Assembly: GCA_027886175.1 (NCBI GenBank)
Contig: JAJNNQ010000026.1
Span: 11,074,001 to 11,138,000 of the forward strand
Source: Phylloscopus collybita
Lineage: Eukaryota; Chordata; Aves; Passeriformes; Phylloscopidae
Length of the DNA: 64,000 nt
Direction: 5' to 3'
The notes under the pieces were generated by a model, which did no database searches, was not told the DNA's origin, and was given only the letters and a program-made list of their open reading frames with translations. How positions within the stretch are numbered: the first letter of the stretch is position 1; each line of letters starts with the position of its first letter. The translations under genes and the position numbers were made by a program. Of this stretch, positions 1 to 11,400 are shown piece after piece.

Positions 1-954
1 AAATCTCGTAACTTGCAAAGCCAGCTGGGCAGAGGAGCCAGCATTTGTGGTTCTAAGGTGTAGTGAGCTTGGGTTGGCATGTTGGTGCAGAGGGGAAGCT
101 CACCTTGCTCTGTGCAAGGTGCAAACTGCTGGTGGAGCTTGGAGTAGCAGGGTGGATTTGGAGATGAAGCTCCGTAGTTGTGAAGGAGAGCGCTTGTGCA
201 GCACTGACTAGTTTGTGAACAAGAGATGTGGCTCTTAGTGTGGAGCAGGATGTTGGAGAAGGTGCTCCCCAATCCTTGCACCAGTTTTCTTGTAAGGCTT
301 TGCTCATCATCCTGGTCTCATCAGTCTGTGTATTTTTGAGACTCCTCAGGACTCTCAAGTCCTGGGATACAAAATGAAAAGCTTAATTCCAGTAAGTGTT
401 GGCCTCTTTGTCAGGATTCATTCATTTTCTGTAGTGATTCACATTGGGATACTGGGCAGCAAGATAGGGAGCTCAGCTTCCAGTATTCTTTCCACTCAGC
501 ACCTCTGTGTCAGCATCAGCTTCTTCTGTCCTCCTGTCAATCTTTTCAGACGAAATTTGTGTGGCTCTGATAGAAGGGAAACAATGTTGTTCCACCAAAC
601 TCAAGTATTTGCTGAAGGTCTCTGCTTTCACTGCATCTGTCATTGGCAGCTGTAAGAAAGCCAGAGTCATTTTGGCTGCTGAAGCGATTTGGCAATTTAT
701 TGTGTGTGTTTCAGCAGCACTAATCAGGGCTAAATTTGACCAAATTGAATTTAAGTTTTGTTTGCTTCTTCACCAGTCAATGGAGGTATAATAATGTCTT
801 CTGGGGGGTTGATGAGATTTCACTGCACAGGCCAGAAGGGTTTCTCTTAATTGAGTCTGACCTCTAGTAGCTCACTGTTTTGGTTTGCTTTTCTAGTCTT
901 CTCTCTAAGCCTGAGAACGCAACCTTGACCTTCTGCGACCTATGCTGCAGCTGC
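1..954. other. unique non-coding sequence
   Basis: No repeat family, exon or RNA gene is recognised here. The open frames are short, overlap each other on both strands and have no protein-like character. Confidence 0.5.
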
Positions 955-1037
955 TCACATGTGAAAAGAAATGCCACAACTTGGACATGATGATCCTTGT
1001 GGGTCCGTTCCAGCTCAGCATATTCTGTGATTCTGTG
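955..1037 (+). mobile_element. CR1 LINE, short 3' end fragment
   Basis: The stretch from about 981 reads like the last 60 bases of a CR1 LINE: a 'ttggac..gatgatcc' block, then 'gggtccgttccagctcag', then the terminal ATTCTGTGATTCTGTG repeat ending at 1037. CR1 is the dominant LINE of bird genomes and most copies are 5'-truncated pieces like this one. The 3' end is clear; the 5' limit is approximate because the sequence upstream is too diverged to place by eye. Confidence 0.75.
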
Positions 1038-2609
1038 CACTTCAGACACATTTCCTTTGGCAAAATGCCTCCTCGCTTGCCCCATTTTTGCATGGCATAA
1101 GCAATCAAGTTTTTTAAGTACAAAAAAATATCATTTACAGCAGGTTTTTATTGGATGGATTTTGTTTGTTTCTTTTTGGGGGAGAGCTGCACTGGAGATT
1201 GCCTTTATGTTGTTGACATGTAAATTTTAATGTAGTAGTATGTTTATTAATGCTTCCAGCTGTTTTTCTGTTTCATTCTACAAATTAACGCTTCAGCCAT
1301 TTAATTAAAACCTTTGGGATTTTTTTTTTTTTAATTTCAGTTTCCCTTTTTAGTTTAAGTATCTTCTGTATGACTCTTTAACCTCATTTTAAAAGTACTT
1401 TGGTTGGTTTGTGATCTGAGTTATAATGAGTCAATATAATTTTCTTCCTAAATTTGACCAGTGAGATGAAGAGCAATTCAAAGTTTTCTGATAAGCATGC
1501 ATGGAGCTTTGGATTATTGCTTTCTTTCTCTGTATTCCAATGAGTACAGTTTCATCCTTTTGGTTGCTTCCAGTGGAGAAATTAACTTAGAAGATATTTG
1601 CCATCAGTTCATGCATGCAAGAAAAAAATTGCTTGCGAAAAGTTTTCAAAGGTAATTTCAGCATTGTCTTTATTTAGTTTTGCACCCATTAAATGAGTGT
1701 GGGGAGCAGTAGCTACTTAAGAGAAATGAGGTGTTAACAGAAAATAAGAAGTGTGGAATAAGTTGGGCTGTGTACCTGCAGCTTGTGGGTTCCCGAGCAG
1801 CAACTGCTGTATGAATTCTCAGCCCTTTGTCTGGAGTAACTCTGGGCTCTCCTGCAGTTGTAACACAGGATAAAATTATGCTTGTGGATAGCTAACACTC
1901 AATATACACCTTCTGCTAGAAGTTTACAAGCTGCCACAAGCTATTATACAGCATTTGAGACCAGAACGAGGGACTTCTGGCCCAAGGTTCATGAAATTTG
2001 AGCTTCACAGATTGTCTCCATCTACACAGAGGTTTGTATTAAACACTTACCTTGCAGCCACGTTAGTGCAATCTGCATTTTAGGACAGAGGGTTGCTTTG
2101 AAGAAGGCCATTGTCTTCCCTCACAGTAAACAGTGTGCCCTGATGAATCTGGGTAAGACTGTAGTTGTCTTTGTAGATGTGTTCAGTTCCATTCCAAATG
2201 GCCATGTCATTTGAAGTTCCTAGATAAACCTTCATCTAGCATCATTTAAGATATGCAAAATCAGGATTTAATCATTCACTTGAGCTCCCGTTGTTTTCTG
2301 GTGATCTGTATCTTTGAGACTACTTTAAAATAACCCAAAAGTAACTGGACACTTGGCTTGGTTTAGTTTTCACTGTTTCACCATTTGTAATCTAAAATCA
2401 AACCTTATTTTTTTATTATTTTTTAAATTACTTTTCTCAATATAAAGAGATAACATAAATTTAATCCCTTGTTAATATGTCAACTGACATGTATCTTGGT
2501 GAAAGCATGGAGGAGTCCCAGCTTTGCTGTGGTAAAGAAGCCGAAAAAAACCCAGCACTTAGCTCTGGAGTGATAAAGCAAGGATGGAAGTGAGAATTAA
2601 CCTCTTCCC
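1038..2609. other. unique AT-rich non-coding sequence
   Basis: No recognised gene or repeat beyond short T runs, for example near 1320. Nothing protein-like is seen on either strand. Confidence 0.5.
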
Positions 2610-2634
2610 TTTTTTTTTTTTTTTTTTTTTTTTT
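2610..2634. repeat. poly-T tract, 25 bases
   Basis: An uninterrupted run of about 25 T. Read on the minus strand it gives a lysine run inside a spurious open frame. No processed pseudogene is seen beside it. Confidence 0.9.
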
Positions 2635-2844
2635 CCCCAAAATATTCTGATGCCCTGTCAAATGATCACTAATGAAAAATAGTTTTGCTAAGGTATTTTA
2701 AAATCATTTTTCAGTTTCATAATTTGGCCAAAATATATGCTTGTTGTGTAATACATGATGCTTGCTCATATGATGAATGTATGTTTATGTGAACATATCA
2801 CAGCCAAAAATTAAAGTACCATTAACAGCTGCTTCATATGCAAC

Positions 2845-3080
2845 AGCCACAAACCAAAGTGCAAGAAGCTCCACTGCAACACAAGGAAGAGCTTCTTTAC
2901 ACTGAGGGTGGCAGAGCACTGGAACAGGCTTCCCAGCAAGGTCATGGAGTCTCTCTTTGGAAACCTTCAAAACCCTCCTGGACACATTCTTGTGTCACCT
3001 GCTCTAGGTGGCCCTGCCTTGGTAAGGCAGGTGGACTAGATAATCCTCAAGGGCCCCTTCCAACTCTGTTTTGTGATTCA
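2845..3080 (+). mobile_element. CR1 LINE, 3' end fragment
   Basis: This is a plus-oriented CR1 3' end. It carries the usual run of blocks: 'gaagagcttctttacactgagggtgg', 'gagcactggaacaggcttccca', a 'tcaaaaccctcctggacac' block, 'cctgctctagg', 'ggactagataatcc' and 'cccttccaactctg', ending in TGTGATTC at about 3080. Only about 235 bases are present, so the copy is strongly 5'-truncated and has no reverse transcriptase domain. The short open frame across it is a by-product of the repeat. Confidence 0.9.
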
Positions 3081-3845
3081 GTATCCCCCTGTGACAATTT
3101 AGTGCTCCCCTACTACATGGAGCTTTCCTCACAGCACTGCTTGGTGCAGGGTGATAAACTGCCAACCTCAGCTGCAAGCTGAGCCTAGATTGTTTGTCAG
3201 CCTATTTTAATAACAAAAATCTGGAGATGGATAGGGAACTTGCTGAAGTTAATGGAAAGACCCTAATCAGTGGGATTGGAACCAGTCATTGACAGTGCAA
3301 TTCTTTGGCAGAAAGGCCCTTCTGTGAGTATTCTTCCTAAGTACTCCTCTAAAAGCAGGGTGCCATTGGCTGCATGGAACCGTTTTCAGTCCCTTTCATG
3401 CAGTAGTTTCTCTTTATCATGACTAGTTAGCAGCTCTTTGTGTTTGCTGGTCGCATGGCTACATGTGCAGTGCTAGTGCTGGCTGCTGAAGAGCAGATTT
3501 TGAATGAAGCTTTTGGGTGTGCACGGAGAGCTCAGCTGCAGATGGGAAGTGCCTTTCCTGTGGAATTTAGATTAAAATTGCCACATGTAACATATCATTC
3601 TGCAGTCAACAAATGTAGATTAGGCTGTAATTCATGAAACAGATATTGAAATTTTAAATATATAATCTTGATGGATTATATCTTTCTATCTTTCTTCCTC
3701 AAGCTCTATGTTGTCTGTTTGTAATAAAGCAACTTCATGAAATTATACATGAGAGAAGAAAGTAGACCATTAGATGTGAGCCTAGGGTTGAGATATTTCT
3801 GCATATTATTTCCTGTAAGTTCTCTGTTCATGTATGGGGCTGTAA
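3081..3845. other. unique non-coding sequence
   Basis: I see no gene or repeat signature between the CR1 end and the T/G-rich tract. Confidence 0.45.
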
Positions 3846-3976
3846 GTTTGGGGGCGGGTTTTGGTGGGTTGTTGTTGTTGTTGTTTTGCATTTTTTGTTT
3901 GGTTTTTTGTTGTTTGTGTGTGTGGGGGGGTTGTTTTTGTTTTTTATTGTTGTTGGTTTTTTGTTTGTTTGTTTTA
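3846..3976. repeat. T/G-rich low-complexity tract
   Basis: About 130 bases made almost entirely of T and G, with (GTT)n, (GTTT)n, GTGTGTG and a run of G. One strand is purine-free over most of the length. The open frames here are cysteine, leucine and phenylalanine or asparagine and lysine runs and are not genes. Confidence 0.9.
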
Positions 3977-4861
3977 AGTGTGGATGTATCTATAGATATC
4001 AATCATACTTAAACTGAATAGGCTTTTCAAATATGCCTATCACACAATGTGGTTTTGTGTTTAATTAAACATATATCTAATCCTACAGTTGTTAATCTGT
4101 CAAACTATACTTGGAATCTATAGCTATCTGATCAAGTAAAAGAGGGCTGGATAAAATCTCATATAAGGTTTTGAGGAAGTGCATGTCTAAGAGAAATCTT
4201 TACTCCTAATTTTAAATGGTATTCTAGTACCATGTAAGCTTTTAGTTATTTACCATTTAAAGTGTTTCCTCCCATTTTGATGGTGAATTGCTGTATCTGT
4301 ATAATTTTTCTTGGATCATTTCCTGTCCACAAAAGACTTTATCTTAATACTGAGCCTTTCTAGTAAACACTCAATAGATGGGAAGTTATAGCTTCATAAT
4401 AGACCACATCTCTGTGGAAATCTGTAAACATCCTTTTACCTCTTTTTTTTTTTTTTTGAGATTTATTCATTAGTCATTCTTGCAATGCTGCTTGATTTGT
4501 GCGAGAAGTTGGCAAGGCAGAGCTTGTCAAATAGGACTTTTCACTTTGTTGATGCACCAAACTAAAGCTGTACAGAGAAGGTGTATCAGTTTGAATGTTA
4601 AGGTATTTAAGTAGCCTCAAAAGCAATGTTAATAACCTGATAGGCATCTTTGATGGCCTAAGGAGGAGCCTTGCACAAACAGAGAAGTTGTGCAATACTC
4701 TGGGAATATTTTTTTTCCCCATTAGCACTTTGGAAAAGGTTCGTATCAGGAGAGGGATAACCTGATGACCATAGATAGGGTACCACTTGTAGGCAACCCA
4801 AAATATTAAGTTTGTGCAGAGCTGGTGGTCGTGCCCATCAGGTGATCAGAATTTTTACCTG
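3977..4861. other. unique AT-rich sequence with a T15 run
   Basis: Contains a 15-base T run at 4443-4457. Otherwise no recognised element is present. Confidence 0.45.
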
Positions 4862-5266
4862 GTTTGCAGCTGTTTGCTGTTTCTTCAGTGTGCAGTGTGC
4901 TCTCTGCACATGGAAGGACATTGATGTTAACAGGTTAGGCCTCCTGCTCACCAGTTTTGATGTCTGAGGTTCCTTCCACAGCAGGAGCCCTGTCCTGCTC
5001 CACATCATGAGCTCCAGGAACCTCAGCATAGCAGCAAGCACATCTGGGACTGGGACCCCATGCCTGGCCAGCGTGGCTGCTGCTGAATCTGCCACACCTG
5101 CTCCTGGTCCATCAGCAGAATGCAGCACCATATGAAGAAGCTGTGGGGTTCGTGCTTCCTTCAACCACAGCTTCTCTTTGGGTTTGCCCCATTGTACATC
5201 CCAGGGAGGAATTCTGTCAAAAGCATCTACTCCATTGAACATCTCTTTTTTTTGCTTATGGATCAA
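4862..5266 (-). other. candidate coding exon, unrecognised protein
   Basis: On the minus strand a frame stays open from about 5275 down to a stop at 4838 (about 142 codons). The peptide looks protein-like, with a hydrophilic N-terminal half (MFNGVDAFDRIPPWDVQWG) and a middle segment rich in Ala, Val and Leu that could be helical (VPVPDVLAAMLRFLELMM). The frame runs through a good splice donor, CAG|GTAAAA, which would end the exon at about 4862. A possible acceptor, with a pyrimidine-rich TTTCTGTTTGTCTTG before an AG, lies near 5260. I recognise no family. Chance is a serious alternative, because frames of 140-180 codons occur elsewhere in this window without such features. Confidence 0.2.
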
Positions 5267-6483
5267 GACAAACAGAAATTACCTCAGTCGAGATCAACTT
5301 CTTCTATACCTTTTAGCATAATTTCTCATACTTATTAGTTCAAATTTTGAGATTTATTTCCAAGAAATTCCTCTCTGTGTGCATACATAATATATAAAGA
5401 TTTCATCATCTGCTTTCCTGTAGTTGCTGACTTAATTATAATGGCTCCTATGAGAGATGCACAAGATATTCTGTCTGAAGTTGTTGAAATTAAGACTTTA
5501 AGGCCTGAGAACCAGGCAAGTCTTGATTTCTAATTCCAGAAACTGCACTGCTGATGTTTGGGCTTTTAATTATTTTTCTGGTTAATTTGGCAAAGTGGTG
5601 TTGAGGTGATTTTCACTGAGAAACCTCAAAATCATGTCAGTTTTGAAAAGTATCCATTTCCTTTCCTCCATGACTTCTAATCTCACTTAAGAGCTCATAA
5701 ATAAATTACGTCACCTAAGGTAACCTCAGTTGCATCAGAGGTGGCTGATGTAACTTTTCTGAAGCCCAAAGCATCGCTCTTGAGGCAGCCACCTGAGTCC
5801 CCTCATTTTGGCTCAGTGAGCGTGACTTTGCTTCTGCATCTCTCCTTTCTCATGTGAGCCAAGGAGCAAAGGGGTGTGCTGCCTTCATCCTGACTGAAGT
5901 GAGGTTGTGAATTCGGTGTGTCTGAGGCCTGGGGAGTACTACCTTCCCTTCACCTGCTGAATTTATCGGATTTTTTAATTATTATTTTTAATACCTATGT
6001 GTTATATAGGAAAACTGGCAAGGACATCCATCAGATCAGGTGTTACTCTGCTGCTGTAATGCAAACCAAAGGAGGGAAATAAACTAGTTTTTTATGGCAT
6101 ACAGGAGAAGTTACTGGCTTTCTTTGGAGAGCTGTCTCAAATCTGTCTACTTTTGTCTTCTTACCTTGCTGTCTCTCTCACATGCTTACACCCTGTACAA
6201 AATACCTGTGTTTCTGCATGTCTGCTCTATATTACTGGATGTTTTTGGAAAAAGTGAGTATCCCTTTCACAAAACCTTTTGGACAGCTGGTATAAGGAAG
6301 GAAATGGCCTGATTTGTGTATTTGAATTACTGACACAGTCTCCAAATACCTCGGATTGCCAAGTCAGGAAGGTCTTTTCAATGCAAGCAATACTTCAGAG
6401 ACCTAATTCTTTCAGTTAGATAAACCGTGCAGAAATCACAGCTCTATACTTCTTTCTGACAGATGTAATGTTATTGATGAATA
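5267..6483. other. unique non-coding sequence
   Basis: No recognised repeat. A short open frame of about 30 codons with an in-frame ATG lies at 5441-5533 after a 'tttcctgtag' acceptor-like signal, but it is too short to support. Confidence 0.4.
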
Positions 6484-7240
6484 TGTGGTGGGTTGATCCT
6501 GGCTGGATGCCAGGTACCCACCAAGCTGCTCTCTCACTCCTCAGCTGGACAGGGGACAAAGAATATAATGAAACATCCCGTGGGCAGTACAAGGACAGGG
6601 CGAGATCACTTGTGATAGGTACTGCCACAACCAGAACAGTTAGGGAAAGTTGATTTAATGTTACCAATCAAATGAGAGTAGTATAATGAGCAATAAAAAC
6701 CAAGGTAGCTGCTTGTGTTGTAAATAGGAAAATACCTTCCCCCCCACCCTTTCTTCTTTCCAGGCTTAACTTTGCTCCCAATTTTCTCTCTGCAAAGGGG
6801 ATGGAGAATGGGGGCTACAGTCAGTTCATCGCACACTGTTTTTGCCACTCCTTTCTCCTCAGAGGGAGGACTCCTCTTCACGCTCTTCACCTGCTCCAGT
6901 GTGAGGTCCCTGCCACAGGAGACAGTCCTTTCTCCCTGAACTTGTCCAAAGTGTGTCCTACCCATGGGCTGCAGTTCTTCACGAGCTGCTCCAGTGTGGG
7001 TCCCTTCCAATAGGGTGCAGCCCCTCAGGAACAGGCTGCTCCAGCATGGGTCTCCCACAGCATCACAAATCCCACCAGCAAACATTCCAGAGCATCACAG
7101 CCTCCCTTGGGCTTCCACCTGCCCTGGTGTGGGGGTCCTTCAGAGGCCTCAGGTGGATCTCTGCTACACCATGGAGCTCCATGGGCCACAGGGGGAGAGC
7201 CTGGCTCACTGTGGGCTGCACCAGGGGCTGGGGGGGATTA
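6484..7240. mobile_element. avian ERVL-type LTR fragment, truncated
   Basis: The block begins TGTGGTGGGTTGATCCTGG, a terminus I associate with a common avian endogenous retrovirus LTR of the ERVL group. The expected landmarks follow: 'ggatgccaggtacccacc', 'cagctggacagggga', a poly-C patch, 'ggggctacagtcagttcatc' and a ladder of diverged CTGCTCCAG(T/C)(G/A)TGGGTC modules, ending in the 'ccatgggccacaggggga' region near 7200. The far terminus is missing, so this is a truncated LTR with no internal retroviral genes. An AATAAA lies on the plus strand at about 6694. My memory of the family places its TATA-like element on the other strand, so orientation is left open. Open frames of 112-165 codons inside it are not genes. 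Confidence 0.75.
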
Positions 7241-8164
7241 AAGTTCCATGTAAGGCTGAGTGTCGTGTTGCTTATGTTTATCAAGAATTAGCATTTTTTC
7301 TCATGTTGTGTGCCTTCCATAATCCGAAAGTAGTACAGTTGGTTGGGTTTGTTGGTTTTGGGTTTTTTTCCCCAGATAGTGTTCCATTTTTATTCCTGCA
7401 TGAATTAGCAGCCAGAGAAGATTCTGCAGGTCTCCTGTTTCCTAGCCTCAGTTGGATCTAGCAAAAAGGAAGCAAATATAAAGCCAGTCCAGTTTTGCCG
7501 CTGTTCTTTACTCTGATACTGACACATTCTAATGCATTCTTTCCTTAAAACATGCAATCATGATGCCCTTTTTTCATTTACTCATCTGCTATTAAGTACA
7601 ATAAAAGTTTCATAGGGACTCAGATTAGTATCTGATACTCAGAGTAAAATTAAAAACAAAAACCAATAAATCAGCAACAAACGAAAGCATCAAAAACTTA
7701 TAAGAATAAGAATTCCTTGTGTATTTTCCAACTTGAAAATAAATTACTGTAGCTTGTATTACATGAGTCTCTTAATAATTAACAAGCTTCTGGTGAATGT
7801 GTAGTTGATTAGTATCCTGTGGTACTCCTAGGCTAATGCTGGACACAGAGATGTTACAGGTCTTGTCTCTACCTGAAAACAATAATATGTCATCACATAA
7901 TTTAGTAGAACTGGCAGTGAGCATGCTTTTTCATGAGCCTGTATTAACTGGTAAGTTGAAGCTGCCATCAGTATGTTTGGTCCTGTGAAGTCCAACTGGT
8001 GTGTTGAAATAGTAATATTCTGGGTAATGTTGCCTCATGCTTCAAGATGCTCCTTCCTGTGTGGTGGCACTTGCTGTAACTGTCCTGTGCTCAAGTGAGA
8101 GACTGGTCTCTGAGGTGTCACTCTGTCACCCTTTCCGAGCACTAGCCTGTCTCCTTCCCCCACA
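7241..8164. other. unique non-coding sequence
   Basis: No gene or repeat recognised. It ends in a strong acceptor-like tract, CTCCTTCCCCCACAG, at about 8151-8165. Confidence 0.4.
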
Positions 8165-8269
8165 GTGTTGCTTGTGCAGGATTGCCTCTTGGCTACCCGT
8201 TGGCATAACTGTGGCACTATTTCAGATGTAGGCGTGTGGCTTCCCAGTTTCAGATTACTGACTTCCTGC

Positions 8270-8470
8270 AGAAAGCCCTAAAGAGGCCTTGTGCTGCAAT
8301 GCCCGCTGTGCAGACGGCGCGCGGGTGCTCGGCGGCAGCCGCTGGCCTTGGCTCCACTGAAGGAAAGGAGAGCGCGTCAGAGCTCCTTTCTCAGAGCTGC
8401 CATCCTGCCTGTCCTGCACCGCCAGCCGGCGAGCAAAGCCACGGCTGCTGCACGACCTGCTGGACATGGA
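8270..8470. promoter_or_regulatory. small CpG-dense cluster
   Basis: CpG is rare in the surrounding sequence but concentrated here: ACGGCGCGCGGG and CTCGGCGGCAGCCG lie within 50 bases, followed by GAGCGCGTC and CCAGCCGGCGAG. All three plus-strand frames are open over much of it, as expected for GC-rich DNA. It could be a small unmethylated regulatory element, an alternative first exon or a relic of coding sequence. It is shorter than a standard CpG island, and I see no transcription-factor motif that decides the matter. Confidence 0.3.
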
Positions 8471-8484
8471 AGTGCCTGGAGTGA

Positions 8485-11400
8485 AGAGGAAGCACTGGAA
8501 TGAAAGCTCTGATCTCATGGCACGTGGTCACTATCTGAATGAATTATATAGCTGTCTTCTTCTGGAGTGACTGCGGAGCCAGAGATTGTGGAAATGAGAG
8601 CGTTTTCCTAATTTCCTACTGGAAAATCATTTTATTGCCAGAGAGAATGAGGCAACTGTTTACAGACAGGGCTGTCTGAAGACAGATATTCAGTTAGGAG
8701 TTAATACCGCCTACTGGTTTTTCAACTGTAAAAGGAAACTGGTGAATAAATAATAAAGATTATCTGTTTCTGTGGAACAGTTCTCAGTAGTAAGTGTGAA
8801 GGGAGGTAGCTGCCATTAACCTCCTGTGTAGGAGCTTATAACTGATGGTGCAATAACAGTAGCTATCTTGAGAATCATGTGGCCTTGAGGAAAAAGGAGT
8901 AATTGCTTCATATCTCTGGCTTTCCTTCTTCACAGTTGTGCTCTTCACAGTGCTGTTCAAGAATCTCCTGCTCAGGTGTGAAGGAAGGGGTTGTTTGGTG
9001 TGGAATGCCCTGCATCACTATCCCATCCTTGAGATCTGCATGGCAAGGCTTGCCAGCTTGGGCATTGGTAGGGATGCATACAGTGTGTGATTAATCTGAA
9101 AGCTAATTAGGTTCCTATCCTGACTCTACTAATGTGTGTCTCCTGGGATGTTCAGATGGGCATTTAAGATTTCATTCTTCTTCAACTACCTCTCCCTGTC
9201 TAGGCTTTCTAAGAAATAAGGATGTGCATGACTTTAATCTCTTAACTGTTTCTGGGGCACCCAAAGTTGTCACAAAGTGACTTGTGATTTTTGGGACTAT
9301 TTGAGGAAACTGCCTGGAAAAATCCAGCCTCATTTAAATGCCAAGTTGTATGTCTGGGATAACTAATCACTTTTAAAAATAGTAATTGTCATTTAGAAAG
9401 CTTACTTCTTTTGGTCTTTTAGAACCGTTTTGTATAATGTTCAATTCCTTATTTTCATACGCCTTGAAGTGCTTTGTAGACTGAGTATACTTTGCTAGCT
9501 TGGAGTAGAGTCCTACTTTTTATGTGGGGTTTTATTAGGGGATACTCATAGTTTTTTCCATTTGAGGTTCTGAAGAAGCATTAGACCAGTAATTTTAAAT
9601 TTTGTGAGAGCTGTTTTCCCAGGATATATAGAGTGAATAGTTTTGGGGTTGTTGTATTTATTATTTTGCACACTGAAGCCTTGAGCTTTTATTGTCTCAT
9701 GTACAGATGAGGAAAAGGACATGTATTAAATCCTTAATTATTTGCCCTTTTGAAGTCTTGGTTTTGGGAGCTGCACCAGTAGATTCTTTGGGTACTCAAC
9801 AGAGTACTTTTCTTTTTGGGACACTGTTCTGTTAGGAACAATAAGAGGCTTAGGTGCTTCCAGGGGTATTTTTGTGTCAATACGAATCTCCCATGAAACA
9901 GCACTACAGTAAAGAATTTGAAACTGAAAAGTCTTTTGTTTCATGAGACATCTGGCCCAATTCTAGTGAATTACAGGTAAGAGAGCATTCTCTTACTGAC
10001 ATTGCTAGTGTCCTTGGTGAGCCCTGGGTTATTCTCCATCTTTCACTGCTATGAATGCACTGCTGGGGAAATTGGCAGTTGGCATCTCAGGTACGCATTG
10101 CCTCTGTGAGGGGACTGGATTTTGTTCCTCACTGCTCCCTTTTTCTCATGGAGAAATGTTGGTCAGTTTGTCAAGGCCTTTACCCTTGCTAGGAGGGAAT
10201 CTTACCTTTTTTCTTTCTCAGAAAGTTCACTGATACCTGCAGTTCCTGAATTCCCCACCCTAAAATGGGTGGGGGATTGTTTAGTGAGTTGCCATCAGCG
10301 CTGGTTGCAGAAGCTTATTCAAGTACGACCTGACTTTGCTTTGTATGCTCTGCTGACCATGGTGAAGCCAGAGGATGTTCTTTTTGGGTGCATTGAGGAA
10401 CATGGAGAGTGACCCCAGAGAGAAATAAATGCATCCACTGACCTTGCTGCTGCATTGCTGTCACCAAGTTATCTTCCTCTCCCAAGCGCACATGTCTAAT
10501 CACAGCTACAGAGAGCTGCAAGGAGATAAGCTTAAAGGGAAAGAGAAATCAGACTGACAGAGACGTTTCACAATCTGAGAGCTGTGTGGTCACCAATGTA
10601 AATCAGGTTACAGTTAAAGAAAGCTTGTGTTTTTCATGCATGTATATATCTAATGGCTGGTTGCAGTTGTGTTTAGCTGTTTGGGTAGGCATTTCTAGTG
10701 CAAATTGCATTCAGAAATATCAGTGCAAAATATTTTAAATCCTTCATGCTCAGTTGCTTGTGCATACCACCAATTTCTTTTATTCTATTTAAATAAGAAG
10801 CATGTTCTAGTTATTTTGCCACATTCTTCTTCTAGGAAGTAAAAACACAAAAGTTGAAGGAGCAGGTGATTGATCAAAATGTTGTTGGCTACCTTGTTAA
10901 AGTTGTAAAGTTAAGTTCAAGGTGATCCTTAAGGATTTAAACTTATACTGAATAGAATTTAGAAGCCAGTTTCCTAAATACCATTTTGGGGATTTTTCCC
11001 CAAATCTTTTAAAAACAGTCACCATGATCATCTTCACAATTTGTCACAGCTGAGAAAGCTACTAACCATCTTTCCATGTGAAAGCAGATGAGAGAGGAGA
11101 GTGTACAAGTAAAAGGGAAGTAACAAAATTGTTAGACTGCTTTTTACTGGCCCAGTGTGAAGCTCTCCCTGGTTATTGCCCAGAAGCCTGGAGAATGGAA
11201 CAGAAAGTGAAACCAGGTTCTGCCTCCATAACAACACAGGCTTCCTCTCAAACCCTTGTGCAGTCACCTGCCTCTGCAGAGAAATAAGGTGAGAAGCCAC
11301 TGCTAGCACTGATCACTCATGTTTGCACAGGGGACTTGCAGCTGACACAGCCTGCATCAGCATTCACCCCACCAGAGGGATGTAGTCCAGAGGGATTTGG

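Noticed and set aside
2461..2661. Lys-rich minus-strand open frame
   Set aside because: The lysine run is simply the translated poly-T/poly-A tract.
6606..7461. Open frames of 112-165 codons
   Set aside because: They lie inside or across the edge of the LTR fragment, which is non-coding.
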